This document shows, piece by piece, positions 10,910-21,075 of a stretch of DNA of 64,000 nt. Position 1 is the first letter of the stretch, and each line of letters opens with the position of its first letter. The stretch covers positions 11,992,501-12,056,500 of the forward strand of contig NC_069662.1 in the NCBI RefSeq assembly GCF_027244095.1, given 5' to 3'. The translations under genes and the position numbers were made by a program. Below the pieces are notes generated by a model, which was given only the letters and a program-made list of their open reading frames with translations, was not told where the DNA came from and searched no databases. The stretch is from Hemicordylus capensis. Taxonomy: Eukaryota > Chordata > Lepidosauria > Squamata > Cordylidae.

Positions 10910-11091
10910 CCCTCAAACTGAATCGAACTGGTTCTGAACTATTCTGACCATTGTCAGACTAGTTCTGACCAATTTGACCATTGGTCAAACCACAGTCCGG
11001 TTCTGACCCGTTTGACCATTGGTCCAGTGGTCTGGTTCGACTTCAGCTCGAAATCGAACCTAACTGCCAGAATCGGTACCATGTACACCCC
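10910..11091. repeat. GGTTCTGACC/TTGACCATTGGTC repeat
   Basis: The words GGTTCTGACC, TTGACCATTGGTC and GGTTCGA recur here in direct and inverted form, and the block ends TGTACACCCCTAAC. It resembles the other foldback repeats of the window that end in TGCACACCCC. It abuts the 5' edge of the truncated receptor relic that follows, so it may mark the breakpoint. Confidence 0.5.
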
Positions 11092-11660
11092 TAACTCTCA
11101 CTTGACTTAGCATCCCATGTACGTCCAGCTGAGCAATTTCTCCTGGCTGGAGATATACTATGTGACCACCACTGTGTCCTCTATGCTCTTTGACGTGCCA
11201 TCCCCTCATCGGATCATCTCCTTTCGTGACTGTTTTCCTCCAGTTTTACATCATCTTCTCCCTTGGAAATACTGAATGCTTCTTTTCTCAGCCATAAGAA
11301 CATAAGAAAATAAAAACAGCCCTGCTGGATCAGGCCCATGGCCCATCTAGTCCAGCATCCTGTTTCGGACAGTGGCCCACCAGATGCCGCTGGAAGGCAC
11401 AGGCAGGAGTTGAGGGCATGCCCTCTCTCCTGCTGTTACTCCCCTGCATGGCTTTGGACTGGTATTTAGCCATCCGTCACCTACTGTGCTACCCACAACT
11501 GATGCTCTAACGTTCCTGTTATGCCCTAGTGGTAGCTTGCTGAGTCGTTGGCTTCTTGTGGTACCCAGTGAGTTTGCTCTTCAAGTTGTCCTTCTGCATC
11601 CACAACATCATTGACCACTTTTTGTGTGATCCTGGGACATTAATCTCTCTAGCTATTGTG
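11092..11660 (+). pseudogene. OR11-like pseudogene, truncated at both ends and interrupted by a LINE fragment
   Basis: The sequence aligns by eye with the gene at 14402 from the end of TM1 (CATCCCATGTACGTCCAGCT, PMYVQL) to just after loop 2 (TTTTTGTGTGATCCTGGGAC, FLCDPG). TM1 and TM5-TM7 are missing. There are frameshifts (an extra T in GACTGTTTTCCTCC), a TAG in place of the residue before HPMY, and TGA in the TM4 Trp codon (GCTTGCTGAGTCGTT). At the MALDRY position the frame is broken by a LINE 3' fragment at about 11297-11455, after which GGCTTTGGACTGGTATTTAG continues. Clearly dead; its closest relative in the window is the next intact gene. Confidence 0.88.
11297..11455 (-). mobile_element. 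LINE 3'-UTR fragment inserted in an OR pseudogene
   Basis: The text AACAGCCCTGCTGGATCAGG followed by CCCATCTAGTCCAGCATCCT is the reverse complement of a LINE 3' end (ending GGGCTGTTCTTATG). The same sequence continues into a longer copy with coding remains at 52408-52935. It splits the receptor between its TM3 serine-alanine codons and the LDRY motif. Confidence 0.75.
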
Positions 11661-12770
11661 TTTCTCTAGCTATTGTTCCATGGAGGGCAATAAAAATAAT
11701 TAAATGAAATTAGCAAATGCAATTTGTTTTGTGCATATTTTTTCTGAAAGATCACTTTCCCCCTCACACTTTGCTGAATCCTCTGCCCCTTAAATTTGGT
11801 GTTTTCCACTGGAAGAAAGAGCTACCATTAGCACGTCATGCATGTAAGGGCAAACTATGCATTGAGAGTAATGTAGTTTGGCCCTCAGTCTTTTCAAGAC
11901 TTGTTCTAATGTTGTTATTGTTTTCTAGTTGTTGCCACTTCCCTTTTTCCTCATCTTTCCAGCTACCCATTTAATATTACTTTTTCCTCCTCTTAGGCAA
12001 TTTCTACATTGGCCCTCCTGTAGAAGTTGGACGACAACTCTCATAATCCCTAGCTATTGGCCACTGTGACTGGGGGTTTATGGGAGCTGTAGTCTAAAAA
12101 CAGCTGGAAGGCGGAAGACGTGCAGCCCTGATCTAATATACCCCTCCCCAAGAACACTTGCATGGTCACGAGGACATCTGTTCTTAAGACAGAGAGCTGC
12201 ATGGTTGATAAGTGTAGCCTAGAACTGCAATAGAGATGTTATTAAACCAGAGCTCAGAGGCTGCAGGGAGTTCAAGATCATAGTTCGGGGCTTCATGAGG
12301 ATTGAGGATGATTTCAGCAGAAAATCAACTGGGGTTCAAAATGTGGACTTGAATGGGTAAGGAGTAGAGATGTGCCGAACCAGTTCGGCACCTCATTAGG
12401 GAAGCGATGATCTGGTTCGGGTGCCTGCATTCGAAACGGTTCAGTGGGGGTGGGGGGGTCGATTCCTTTAAAAAACAGGTAAGCAGGACCTTACCTGCTC
12501 CTCCGCCGCTCTACCGCCTTTCTGTGTGTAGTGCTTGCTGTTCAAAAGGCCATGTGTTGCTGCAGCACTGTTCTCAGCAGCCTGCAGGCAGCGTTGGCAC
12601 ACACATGGCTACCGCACATGCATGAATGAATGACAATTTGTGATAAGGACTGGTTTAAAAGGACAGCTCTAGGAAGGAACTGGGTTAAAGTTTTCTGAAT
12701 GAAACGCAACCAAACTCTGTAAAAAGAAACAACATCAATAATGTAACCAAGCAAGTTAACATCCCTATTT
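11661..12770. repeat. Spacer with an imperfect hairpin repeat and a GGTTCGG repeat
   Basis: At about 12028-12100, GACAACTCTCATAATCCCTAGC faces a near-complementary GGGGGTTTATGGGAGCTGTAG; this is a short foldback repeat of the ACTACAACTCCCAT type. At 12365-12440, GATGTGCCGAACCAGTTCGG is a member of the GTGCA/GGTTCG repeat set. The remainder shows no gene. Confidence 0.5.
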
Positions 12771-12774
12771 AATA

Positions 12775-13020
12775 GTAGTGTCTTAGTAAGCCAGAGGTTG
12801 CCAGTTCGAATTCCTGCTGGTATGTTTTTCAGACTATGGAAAACACCTATATCGGGCAGCAGTGATATAGGAAGAAGCTGAAAGGCATCATCTCATACTA
12901 CGTGGGAGGAGGAGATGGTAACCCCCTCCCCCCCGTATTCTACCAAAGACAACCACAGGGCTCTGTGGGAGCCAGGAGTCGACATTGACTCAATGGCACA
13001 CTTTACCTTTACTTTTACAC
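12775..13020 (+). mobile_element. Sauria SINE
   Basis: The element has a tRNA-like B box (GTTGCCAGTTCGAATTCC), the body phrase GATATAGGAAGAAGCTGAAA, and a 3' tail GGAGTCGACATTGACTCAAT then GGCACACTTTACCTTTACTT. The ACCTTT-type tail derived from Bov-B LINEs is the hallmark of Sauria SINEs in squamates. A partial reverse copy is at 20045-20160. Confidence 0.8.
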
Positions 13021-13377
13021 AAATCTCAGAAATCATCTTTAATAAGATTTTATTGTTGTTTTTGTTCGAAAAATCTCTGACTGAGTGACTCCTGCCAACA
13101 GCCTTCCCCACGTCTTCAAAGTCACGTTACCTGGATAAGAAACCCTAAGTGTTACAGAGGCTTCATAACAGCGGAGTTATAGGTGAAGTGAACAAGCCTA
13201 GGTAACCTTAAAGGTGAAAAACATCTGGGGGGAAATGTAATATGCACAGCAGAATCAGACCCAAATGCCACAGTCCCATTGAAAAGTATGCAGTGCAGAT
13301 TAATGATATCCATATCTGGAATGCACATCGAGAATTCATCAATGTATACCACACTGCTTTCACTAAATGCTCATGTA

Positions 13378-13530
13378 TATGTTTGTTTGTTTGTTTGTTT
13401 GTTTATATTTTATATCCCGCTCTTCCTCCAAGGAGCCCAGAGAGGTGTACTACATACTTAAGTTTCTTCTCACAACAAATCTGTGAAGTAGTTTAGGCTG
13501 AGAGAGAAGTGACTGGCCCAGAGTCACCCG
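13378..13530 (-). mobile_element. tRNA-derived SINE, 5'-truncated
   Basis: On the reverse strand this is the 3' two-thirds of the family seen at 2127. It begins at the tail after a (TTTG)n run and reads ATATCCCGCTCTTCCTCCAA on the plus strand. The A and B boxes are lost. The receptor-flank repeat resumes at about 13870. Confidence 0.75.
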
Positions 13531-13859
13531 GCACGCTGTATATCTGTATATAATATATTCTGCTCCATCAAGACATGCTTGTCCGATGTCCAACAGGGAA
13601 AATAGTAGCCTTAGGGAAGATGATTCAGAATAGGACCACAGCAGGAAGAGAAAGGGTTAAAGTCTCCTTCCCAATGCCAGAATCCCAGTCCCAATCCCCT
13701 GTGTGGAATATTCTAAAAACGTATTCTGGAAATAGTTTTGGATGTTCCGCAGAAATCTGAACAAAAACATCCACCAATCTAACTGAAGAGAAAAAATGAA
13801 TAGCTCCATTCATCCCAAATGGTGAACTCATTACAAAGGGGAGTGGGGTGGGGGGAGGT

Positions 13860-14401
13860 TTAATATATTACTGATTGTCCACAGGGAGCAATAGGTCACT
13901 GAGGAGAACATATTTACATGGAAAAAATAGAACTACCCTCAACAGACAAGTTCCCAAGGGCCATTCATTTCTTGGAGGAAAGCTTCAATAAACCTTTTAA
14001 AATTGGGCTCCAGCTGCATACACAACAACCTACCCAACATATGTAAACTCAGCTGTCTCTCCTTTGTCCAAAATCAAGACCTCACTTCAAAACAGAGAAT
14101 GGGCAGAAGGCAGTGGAACGACAACTGGTGGGTCCCCAGTAAATTATCAATACTGAGATTTTTGCCAAGAGTTCCAGGCTAAGTAATGGCTTATCCTTCT
14201 CCAGCTTAGCACTTGCTGTACCAACCAAAGGCTTTTTTTTTTCAACCAGCAGTGCTTTTGAGAGCAACTGCAGGATCTGTGTGAAGGACAGCTCACAACT
14301 TCATTAACAGGTACTTTATCAGTTCCAAGCTTCTGATTGCCCTCTTTGAGCATAAGAACTTTAGCTTACCATTTAACAGTGGAAGGCTGGCCTCCTTGCA
14401 G
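13860..14401 (+). repeat. Duplicated 5' flank of the second plus-strand OR gene, with splice acceptor
   Basis: The stretch shares AGACAAGTTCCCAAGGG and TTTCTTGGAGGAAAGCTTC with the flanks at 7.25 and 20.45 kb. Closer to the gene, AGAGCAACTGCAGGATCTGTGTGAAGGA and the TTAGCTTACCATTTAACAGT phrase recur at 20.96-21.05 kb. It ends in a splice acceptor, GGCCTCCTTGCAG, at 14389-14401 right before the first ATG. It probably holds the upstream intron and promoter but I cannot place a 5' exon. Confidence 0.65.
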
Positions 14402-15379
14402 ATGGGTTCTCTGCTCAAGATGGAGATACCCAATAGGACTGTGGTGCAGGAATTCATTTTGCTTGGCTTTGGAACTGGGCAGAGGGAACGCTTCCTACTC
14501 CTTGTTTTTTTCACCATTCTCTACATACTCACTTTGGGTGAGAACATCATCATGACTGCACTGGTGCTTCTAGATTCCCGCTTGGCTCAGCATCCCATGT
14601 ATATCCTTCTAGGCAACTTCTCCTGGCTGGAGACATGCTATGTGAGCACCACTGTGCCCCGTATGCTCTTTGACCTGGCATCCCCGCATGGGATCATCTC
14701 CTTTCGTGACTGTTTCCTCCAATTCTACATCTTCTTCTCACTTGGAAATACAGAATGTTTCTTCCTCTCAGCCATGGCCTTGGACCGGTATTTGGCCATC
14801 TGCCACCCTCTGCACTACCCACAACTGATGTCCCAAAATTCCTGTTATGCCCTGGTGGTTGCTTGCTGGGTCCTAGGCTTCTTGTGGTACCCAGTTCCAG
14901 TGATTTTGCTCTCCAAGTTGTCCTTTTGTGGTCCCAACATCATTGATCATTTTTTATGTGACCCTGGGCCAATAATCTCACTGGCCTGCCCCCCATTAGG
15001 AAATGTTCCTCATATCTGCCAGGTTTTAATGAACACCATCTTTCTAGTCAATGTCTTTTGTGTTATGTTTTCCTACAGCATTGTTATTGTTACCTTAATG
15101 AAAACTTCCAACCAAGGCAGTCGTAGGAAGTCTTTCTCTACCATATTGATGCACCTGCTGGTCGTGACACTTTTCTACGGATCCATAGCAGGGATGTACT
15201 TAGCTCCAGGTGGAGAAAATCAGTCAGAGGTGACTAAGGCAGTAACACTCTTCTACACGGCCATCACACCCTTTCTCAATCCCTTGATTTACTGTCTGAG
15301 GAACGATCAGGTGAAGGAGGCACTAGGTAGATTGTGGAGAAGAAAGGTGAGATGGCGGCAGTCAAAGGTGACAATGTAA
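14402..15379 (+). CDS. OR11-like olfactory receptor (plus block, gene 2)
   Basis: Intact receptor of 325 residues counted from the first ATG after the acceptor (MGSLLKMEIPNRT). A second ATG at 14420 gives 319 residues and matches the N-terminus of paralogues (ME-x-x-N-x-T); either may be used. An N-glycosylation site (NRT) is followed by a hydrophobic TM1 containing YILTLGEN. Further motifs are HPMYILLGNFSWLETCY, PRMLFDLASPHG, LDRYLAICHPLHYPQLM, FCGPNIIDHFLCDPGP, RRKSFSTILMH before TM6, LAPGGENQSEVTKAV in loop 3 and NPLIYCLRND in TM7. It is very close to the gene at 21076, including the MGSLLK leader, so the two are recent duplicates. An AATAAA at 15404-15409 is only 25 bp past the stop, which would make a very short 3' UTR if used. 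Confidence 0.94.
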   Translation: MGSLLKMEIPNRTVVQEFILLGFGTGQRERFLLLVFFTILYILTLGENIIMTALVLLDSRLAQHPMYILLGNFSWLETCYVSTTVPRMLFDLASPHGIISFRDCFLQFYIFFSLGNTECFFLSAMALDRYLAICHPLHYPQLMSQNSCYALVVACWVLGFLWYPVPVILLSKLSFCGPNIIDHFLCDPGPIISLACPPLGNVPHICQVLMNTIFLVNVFCVMFSYSIVIVTLMKTSNQGSRRKSFSTILMHLLVVTLFYGSIAGMYLAPGGENQSEVTKAVTLFYTAITPFLNPLIYCLRNDQVKEALGRLWRRKVRWRQSKVTM

Positions 15380-17108
15380 AATGAGGATTTTAAAAAGAGA
15401 TGAAATAAATTTTCCAGTCATCCAGTGAAAGAAACTATTGTATTTCTTGGACTACTTGAGATATTGCCTGGTCAGGATGCCCAACATCTAAGGTGGTGAC
15501 AGTCAACTGCAGGGGGCAGTCAGTTTTCCAGGGTAGGGGCAAGGTCAAATCTGGGAAACGTTGGGTATGAACTGTTTTAAACATTTATACAATTAAAACC
15601 TCTGTGTATGGAGACATAAAAATAATCGACAGGGAATGCCCCAAACTGGTTTTGAGCAGAACTAAACCCAGCAGACTAATGTAGCCTAACCTGGCCATAA
15701 ATAAATTGAACATAGTGGGACTTGCTGCCACCTTGACGCAAATCTGCCTTTCAGAGCAATGCTTGTCTGGCCCTTGGTGGGACTAACAAATTGTAATCAA
15801 GGCAGACATTTTGCCCATAAGTTTCCTTGTGAAAGAAAAAGAGAGAGAAATGTGTTCTTTCCCCCACAATCAGGATCTATTTGGCAGCTTAACATAATAC
15901 ATAGAAAACCTTGTACAAGTCATATATATATTTACTTGTTGTATGAATCCATTAGCTAAAGTATCAACAACTATCTCTCAAGAGAATTGTTTATATAAGT
16001 GTACATAGGAACATAGGAATCCGCCATATACTGCATCAGACCTTCATCCATCAAGCTCAGTATTGTCTGCTCTACACAATCTGGCAGTGGCTTCTCCAAG
16101 GTTTCAGGCAGGAATATCTCTCAGCCCTATCTTGGAGATGCACCAGATGGGAGTATTGGCTGGTGGCCCACGTCTCCACAGAGTCCAAAACACAGACTTG
16201 AATGGGTAGGGAGCAAGTTGTGGGAAGTCTCTGTGATGTGTCATAGACAGTGTCATATTGCAAAGAATATTAAAATTGTTCCTGTGGCAAAATGTAGAAA
16301 GACTTGGGACTGAAAATACCACTCATGGATTTAAAAGAGAGTATCATAATGCTTCTGAGGAAACCATAGACCAGATAGACCTTTGAGGCTAGTCAGGTCA
16401 GAAGTATGTCTGTTGATGTACTTTGCCATCCAGTTATTCCAGACAGATAAGTGACTATCCCCCCAAATCTGTTGGGTACCAATCTTTGTTTTTATTACAT
16501 CCCAATGAAGCCAAACAAGTTTCTGTAAGACAAGTGAAATTTCTCAAGGGAATTCTACCAATTTTACTGCCTAGTTTATGCTGAGTGACTCTGTTCAGCT
16601 TTTTATCTTTTATTAGCTTTTTCCTTCTGTAAGAAAATTATTTTCCTTCACAATAATTTATCTGTGACCTGTAAACATCTACCTGCCCTGAACATCACTT
16701 CTTTTTTCATTGTTGATATTTGTTCTCAATTTTATGTTTCTAATTTCTGCATAGAAGTAACCTTGAATCCCTCAGTAACTGTACAGTTATTTTCATTGCT
16801 TTGCACATGCAAGAACATCAGGTCCGTGGCAAGAACACACCTGCTCTGATGTCACTGGTGGATGTGCCAATGCACTCCTGGCACATCCTTTAACTGTGTG
16901 AGAGAACACCACACATGCACTTCAGCAATAAGCTCCAAGTGTTGTTCTATGGCTATACACATTGCTGCACAACTTGCAGGCCTACTTGTCTTTGTTGCAG
17001 CCATCCAGCTTGCTTCCCAAGTTAAACATCTCCTGTCAGTAGGTAGATTGTTTCTGCATCACAGCATCACCATAATTCCAAACTGTACTTCTTTGGGTTG
17101 CTTGGAAT
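15380..17108. other. Spacer with one partial composite SINE, otherwise nothing recognised
   Basis: About 16005-16150 is the reverse-strand 3' part of the 5S/tRNA composite SINE (GGAACATAGGAATCCGCC, then CTCAGTATTGTCT and CAAGGTTTCAGGCAGGAAT). The rest is AT-rich with no gene. A short frame at 16862-17152 has no recognisable domain. Confidence 0.45.
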
Positions 17109-18542
17109 TGTTAAAGACCAGGCCTGACTTATACACCAAATATGCTCATTAGCTAGTATACAAAATCAGGTCTGGCCCACAATGTCATCAAGTTCTTTAT
17201 ATGGTGACCCATGTTGGATCTGGGCGCAAGGAAGAAAGGAGATCAAACTAGTCCTCAAAGAGGTTCAATGGGCTTTATTGAACATAAAGGCTTAACAACA
17301 ACCTAGCAAAGTAGAATTGCTAACAGCATTAAAACAGAACATCTAGCCAATACCAATATCCCACCCAGTGTGCCTAACTAAATTATGTGTGTGTAATTAA
17401 ATCTTCCTAGAGTCTAGTACAGTTTAGATACAGGCAGAAAAAGAAAAGGGGGGGGAGGCTGCGGGTTGATAAGGTTTTGGGGGAGATCAGAGATTAGTAG
17501 AAGGGAAAAGGGGAAGGGAGCAGGAGAAGGGGAAAAGATGAAGGGAATTCCCAAAGTTTGTAGCATATTACCAGGATCCGAGGCTGGAGGCTGGAGAGAA
17601 TCACTTCAGTTGAAGGAGTGAGGCACTGGCAGAGACAGGAGCTGTGCAGTTGCTTCAGATCAGGCAGCTAGGGCAGCGGAACTCAGGCATTGCTGTAGTT
17701 TCTGTTCATGAACAGAGTTCCTGCTTAGCCCCGCAGCTTTAGCAGCAAACTCTGGGAAAGTGTGTGAGCAAAATGCCCGTAGGCACAGAACTGCTCGCTC
17801 TCTGTCTCAAAGCCCCAATCTTTATAGGGTTTTTCTCTTTGATCCTTGAATAGATCTGTTCAAAAATCTCCTTTTTTTCCCCTGGGTCCTCAAAAAGGGT
17901 GATAACTGCAGCTACTTTTCTGGATAATCTTAATTATCCAGGATATTCACCAGTCCAGAGATGAGATTTGAGTCTCATCTCCTGTGAAGCTGCGCATTCA
18001 GGAAGGGAGGGGTGGGGAACACACAGCAATTCAGATTCAGAGGTGTTAGTAAAGATAGTTGGCCCTATTTTTGGGTGTCAGACGGCAATTACACATACCT
18101 CTTCCTAGTGTTTTTCTTGTAATTGAAAACAAGATGATATTTACATGTGTGGGACATTCAGAATCATCAGTGAGAAAATAAGTATTCTCTCGGTATCCAT
18201 TTGGTTATTCCTATAGACAGCAATCTGTGCTAATCACTTGGTCATTGAAGGGCCATTCACTGAAGATGGAAGGAGGAACTCAACGTCCACAGCCACCTTG
18301 GTAGCTAGTTGCAACTTAGCATAAGAAAGCTTCAGGCCAAAACCTTTGTGTGTTTCTTTGCATATCCATTTAGCAACACAATGCCAGGTTGCTGCCTGCT
18401 CCTCACAGGGCAAGGAACAGTATGTCAGAGTTCAGATATTATTTCATTTCTTGATATAACATGGAGTCACCCAGGCCCATATATTTCACCATACTTCTGA
18501 GTTGGTACCTCTGGTTATGATGGGTTATGACCGTCCACAACA
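17109..18542 (-). mobile_element. Solo LTR of an endogenous retrovirus-like element (copy 1)
   Basis: The block begins TGTTAAAG and ends CCACAACA on the plus strand, so it has TG...CA ends. It is flanked by a perfect 4-bp target duplication, GAAT (17105-17108 and 18543-18546). Read on the minus strand it has a TATAAA box at 17826-17821 and, about 550 bp later, an AATAAA polyadenylation signal at 17279-17274, the order expected of U3-R-U5. It is homologous along its length to the block at 25508-27021. No internal gag, pol or env is attached, so it is a recombinant solo LTR of about 1.43 kb. The 4-bp duplication would suit a class I (gamma-like) retrovirus; a Gypsy-type element is an alternative. 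Confidence 0.82.
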
Positions 18543-18546
18543 GAAT

Positions 18547-19295
18547 GTGTTGACAGAAAGGACAGCATCTCAGAAACCTAACAGGTGCTCATCAACTGCT
18601 GGTCAGACCCAGGAATATAGCTGTGCTACAGTTTCCAGCCTGGCAATCACATTTCTCTCCTGTCGTGTGGCTTTTTCATTGAACCTTAAATAACTTGTAA
18701 TGTCCTCAAATCATCTCAGCTGCATCATGGCATAGAAGAAGGAAGGCCCCAAATGTAGTGCCCACAGTCACTGCAGCCAGGACTAGCAAGGTAAGATATA
18801 CTATCAGAACTGTTACATCATGATGCTTCCATCAGTATATAGGAAGCTGCTGCCTACTGAGTCAGACTGTAGCTCCATCTAGAGCAGCACAGTCTCCTCT
18901 TACTGGCAGTGGCCCTCCAGGACTTGGATTCCTCCCTCAGGGTTCATCATGTCCCCCCTCAGTTGCTTCAGCAAACTGTTCAGTGCCACACATCCCACCT
19001 CTACTTCTTCTTGCTCTCCCCATCTTGAACCAAGCTCCAACACCCACCATTCGTGGCTGTATCCCAGCAGGAGAAATGGGGAAAGCCCAGAGATATACTG
19101 CAGATGGTCGAATCACTGATGCCAGGCTTATTGAAGCTGACATGTTGTGGTTGCTGCCATTGTGACCCTTTTGGCTTTGCTCTGCAGGTCAAAATCCCTG
19201 CTTGTGTGTAGTCAGATGCTTCGGAATGCTTTACTCGCTCCAAACACTAGGTCTGACAATGTGGGAGGTTTCACCTGCCCTAACCCAGGAGCACT
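18547..19295. other. Spacer with a short composite-SINE remnant
   Basis: About 18835-18960 has AGGAAGCTGCTGCCTACTGA then GTCAGACTGTAGCTCCATCT, a diverged reverse-strand 3' end of the composite SINE. Nothing else is recognisable. Confidence 0.4.
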
Positions 19296-19384
19296 AGGGG
19301 TGTGCACAAAACTGGGTTGCCTGGTTCGGTTCGAGTTCGGACCGGACTTGAACCAGTCCAGGCATTTTGGTTTTGTGCACCCCC
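19296..19384. repeat. Short foldback repeat GGGGTGTGCACAAAAC
   Basis: The left arm GGGGTGTGCACAAAAC (about 19297-19312) pairs with GTTTTGTGCACCCCC (19370-19384). Between them are GGTTCGGTTCGAGTTCGG and further CGG-rich words. It is the cleanest small member of the GTGTGCA-ended foldback set seen at six places in this window. Confidence 0.7.
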
Positions 19385-19761
19385 AAACACTCCTCGGTTC
19401 GGTTTGGGGTTGTTGTTTTTTAATTACTTTTTAAAAAAGAAATATAACTCACCACCTCCCAGTCCAGGGGCTTCTGTGTAGCCATGGGAGGGGGGTCTCC
19501 AGAGGTTCTCCCTCCCCCTCCGGCCTCAATTAAGTCCCAAATAGGTGGTTTCCAGCCACCTGCTGTACGTCCGAATGCAGAGCTGCAGACTGGGCTGGCT
19601 GAAACTGGATTTGAGGGAGAAAGCTCCTCTCTGGTTGTGATTGGCTGTCAGAGCTATCCTTCATGAAAGAAGGAAACTCGCACAGCCAGTTTTTCCTCCT
19701 CTCTGCAGTCTCTCAGACTGCAGCTCACCTCCTGTCCATTTCATCCAAAAACAGACAGGTA

Positions 19762-19763
<2 letters not shown>

Positions 19764-19811
<48 letters not shown>
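19764..19811. repeat. (GT)n microsatellite, about 24 units
   Basis: An almost pure GT run ends in GCGCG. It is long enough to be polymorphic and could form Z-DNA. It lies in the spacer between the second and third plus-strand receptors. Confidence 0.95.
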
Positions 19812-19815
<4 letters not shown>

Positions 19816-20044
19816 TAGGGGAATCGCTGTTGGACCCTCAGTTCTGCATTACATGCAAATGAGTCAAGTGTGAATGCTTCAGGCTAGTTTTGGGACACTA
19901 TCCTCATCTGGGGAAACAAAACTGAAGTTTCCAAAGAGAAACAGGGTGTCCTCTTCTATTCAAAAGAGCTTAAGATAGGCATGAGATCGAAACCACCCCA
20001 CCATAGAAAGTCAATTCATTTCTGGGGTGATTTTTCTCCCAATT

Positions 20045-20160
20045 CACTGAATTCATTGGTAGAATACAGGAGGGGTTTACCCTTGCCATCTCTCATGCAG
20101 TATGAGATGATGCCTTTCAGCATCTTCCTATATTGCTGCCCCCATCTATGAATCATAGCT
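20045..20160 (-). mobile_element. Sauria SINE, partial
   Basis: Read on the reverse strand it is the central part of the Sauria SINE at 12775: GGAAGATGCTGAAAGGCATC, then CTCATACTGCATGAGAGATG and GGTAAACCCCTCCTGTATTC. Both the tRNA-like head and the ACCTTT tail are missing. Confidence 0.7.
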
Positions 20161-20399
20161 ACAGAGGTTACTTATAGTGAGATCTATTTCTGATGGGATC
20201 AAACAAGCTGAAATTAAATCCAGGCAAGACAGACCTTCTCTTGGTCAGGAGACCCACACATCTGGTAATGGTGGAATGTTCTAAAAACATATTATGGAAA
20301 TAATTGTGGAAGTTGAGTGGAAATGCAGATAAAATGTGCCACTAATACAACTAAAGAAAAAAACCCTAATATTTCAATTTAATAAGTCATTACAGAAGG

Positions 20400-21075
20400 A
20401 CAAAAATACCTAATAAATTGCAAGTTCTCCACAGGGAGCATTAGGTTCCTGAGGAGAACCTGTTTGGATGGAAAAACAGAACTACTCTCCACAGACAAGT
20501 TCCCAAGGGGCAATCATTTCTTGAAGGAAAGCTTCAACAAATCTTAAGCTGTGTACATAATCCACAACAATCTTTTCAAACTCAGCCGTACACTGCCCAT
20601 CAGTTTCTGGTGGATCCCCCATAACCTCATTACTTGGATTTTTGCAAAGGTTTCTCGACTAGGTAGATCTAGGGATTGAGCTGGGCATTTCTTATTTTCC
20701 TAAACAAAAGTGTGTATGCAGGATCTTTTAGTATAGATAAGCAATGTTACAACTGTTCATCAATGCTGAATATGTCCTCTTGCTTTGCACATTTACAACA
20801 TGTTGATGGACCATGAGGGATCTAGAAAAAGCAAGGAGTCTGCCCTTGGCAGAATTCAGCCCACCTAAGCCATTTTCTGCTTCTGTAATGGTTCCTCCTT
20901 CTGCAGATTAGCTGGAGGCTAACTTTAAAAGCAGCAGAGCCATCTTTCAAGAGCAACTGCAGTTTTTGTGTGAAGGATCAGTTGCACTATTATCAACAGG
21001 TATTTAATCAATTCCTAGCTTCTGATGGAGCACCTTAGCTTACCATTTAACAGTGGAAAAGCTGCCTCCTGGCAG
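20400..21075 (+). repeat. Duplicated 5' flank of the third plus-strand OR gene, with splice acceptor
   Basis: The block matches 13870-14401: GGGAGCATTAGGTTCCTGAG, AGACAAGTTCCCAAGGG, GAGCAACTGCAG and TTAGCTTACCATTTAACAGT. It ends in CTGCCTCCTGGCAG at 21062-21075, a likely 3' splice site directly before an ATG. An in-frame ATG at 21025 lies inside this presumed intron and is not taken as the start. Confidence 0.68.

Noticed and set aside
21025-21075. Upstream in-frame ATG extending the third plus-strand receptor by 17 residues
   Set aside because: The added residues cross a splice acceptor (CTCCTGGCAG) and have no match in paralogues.
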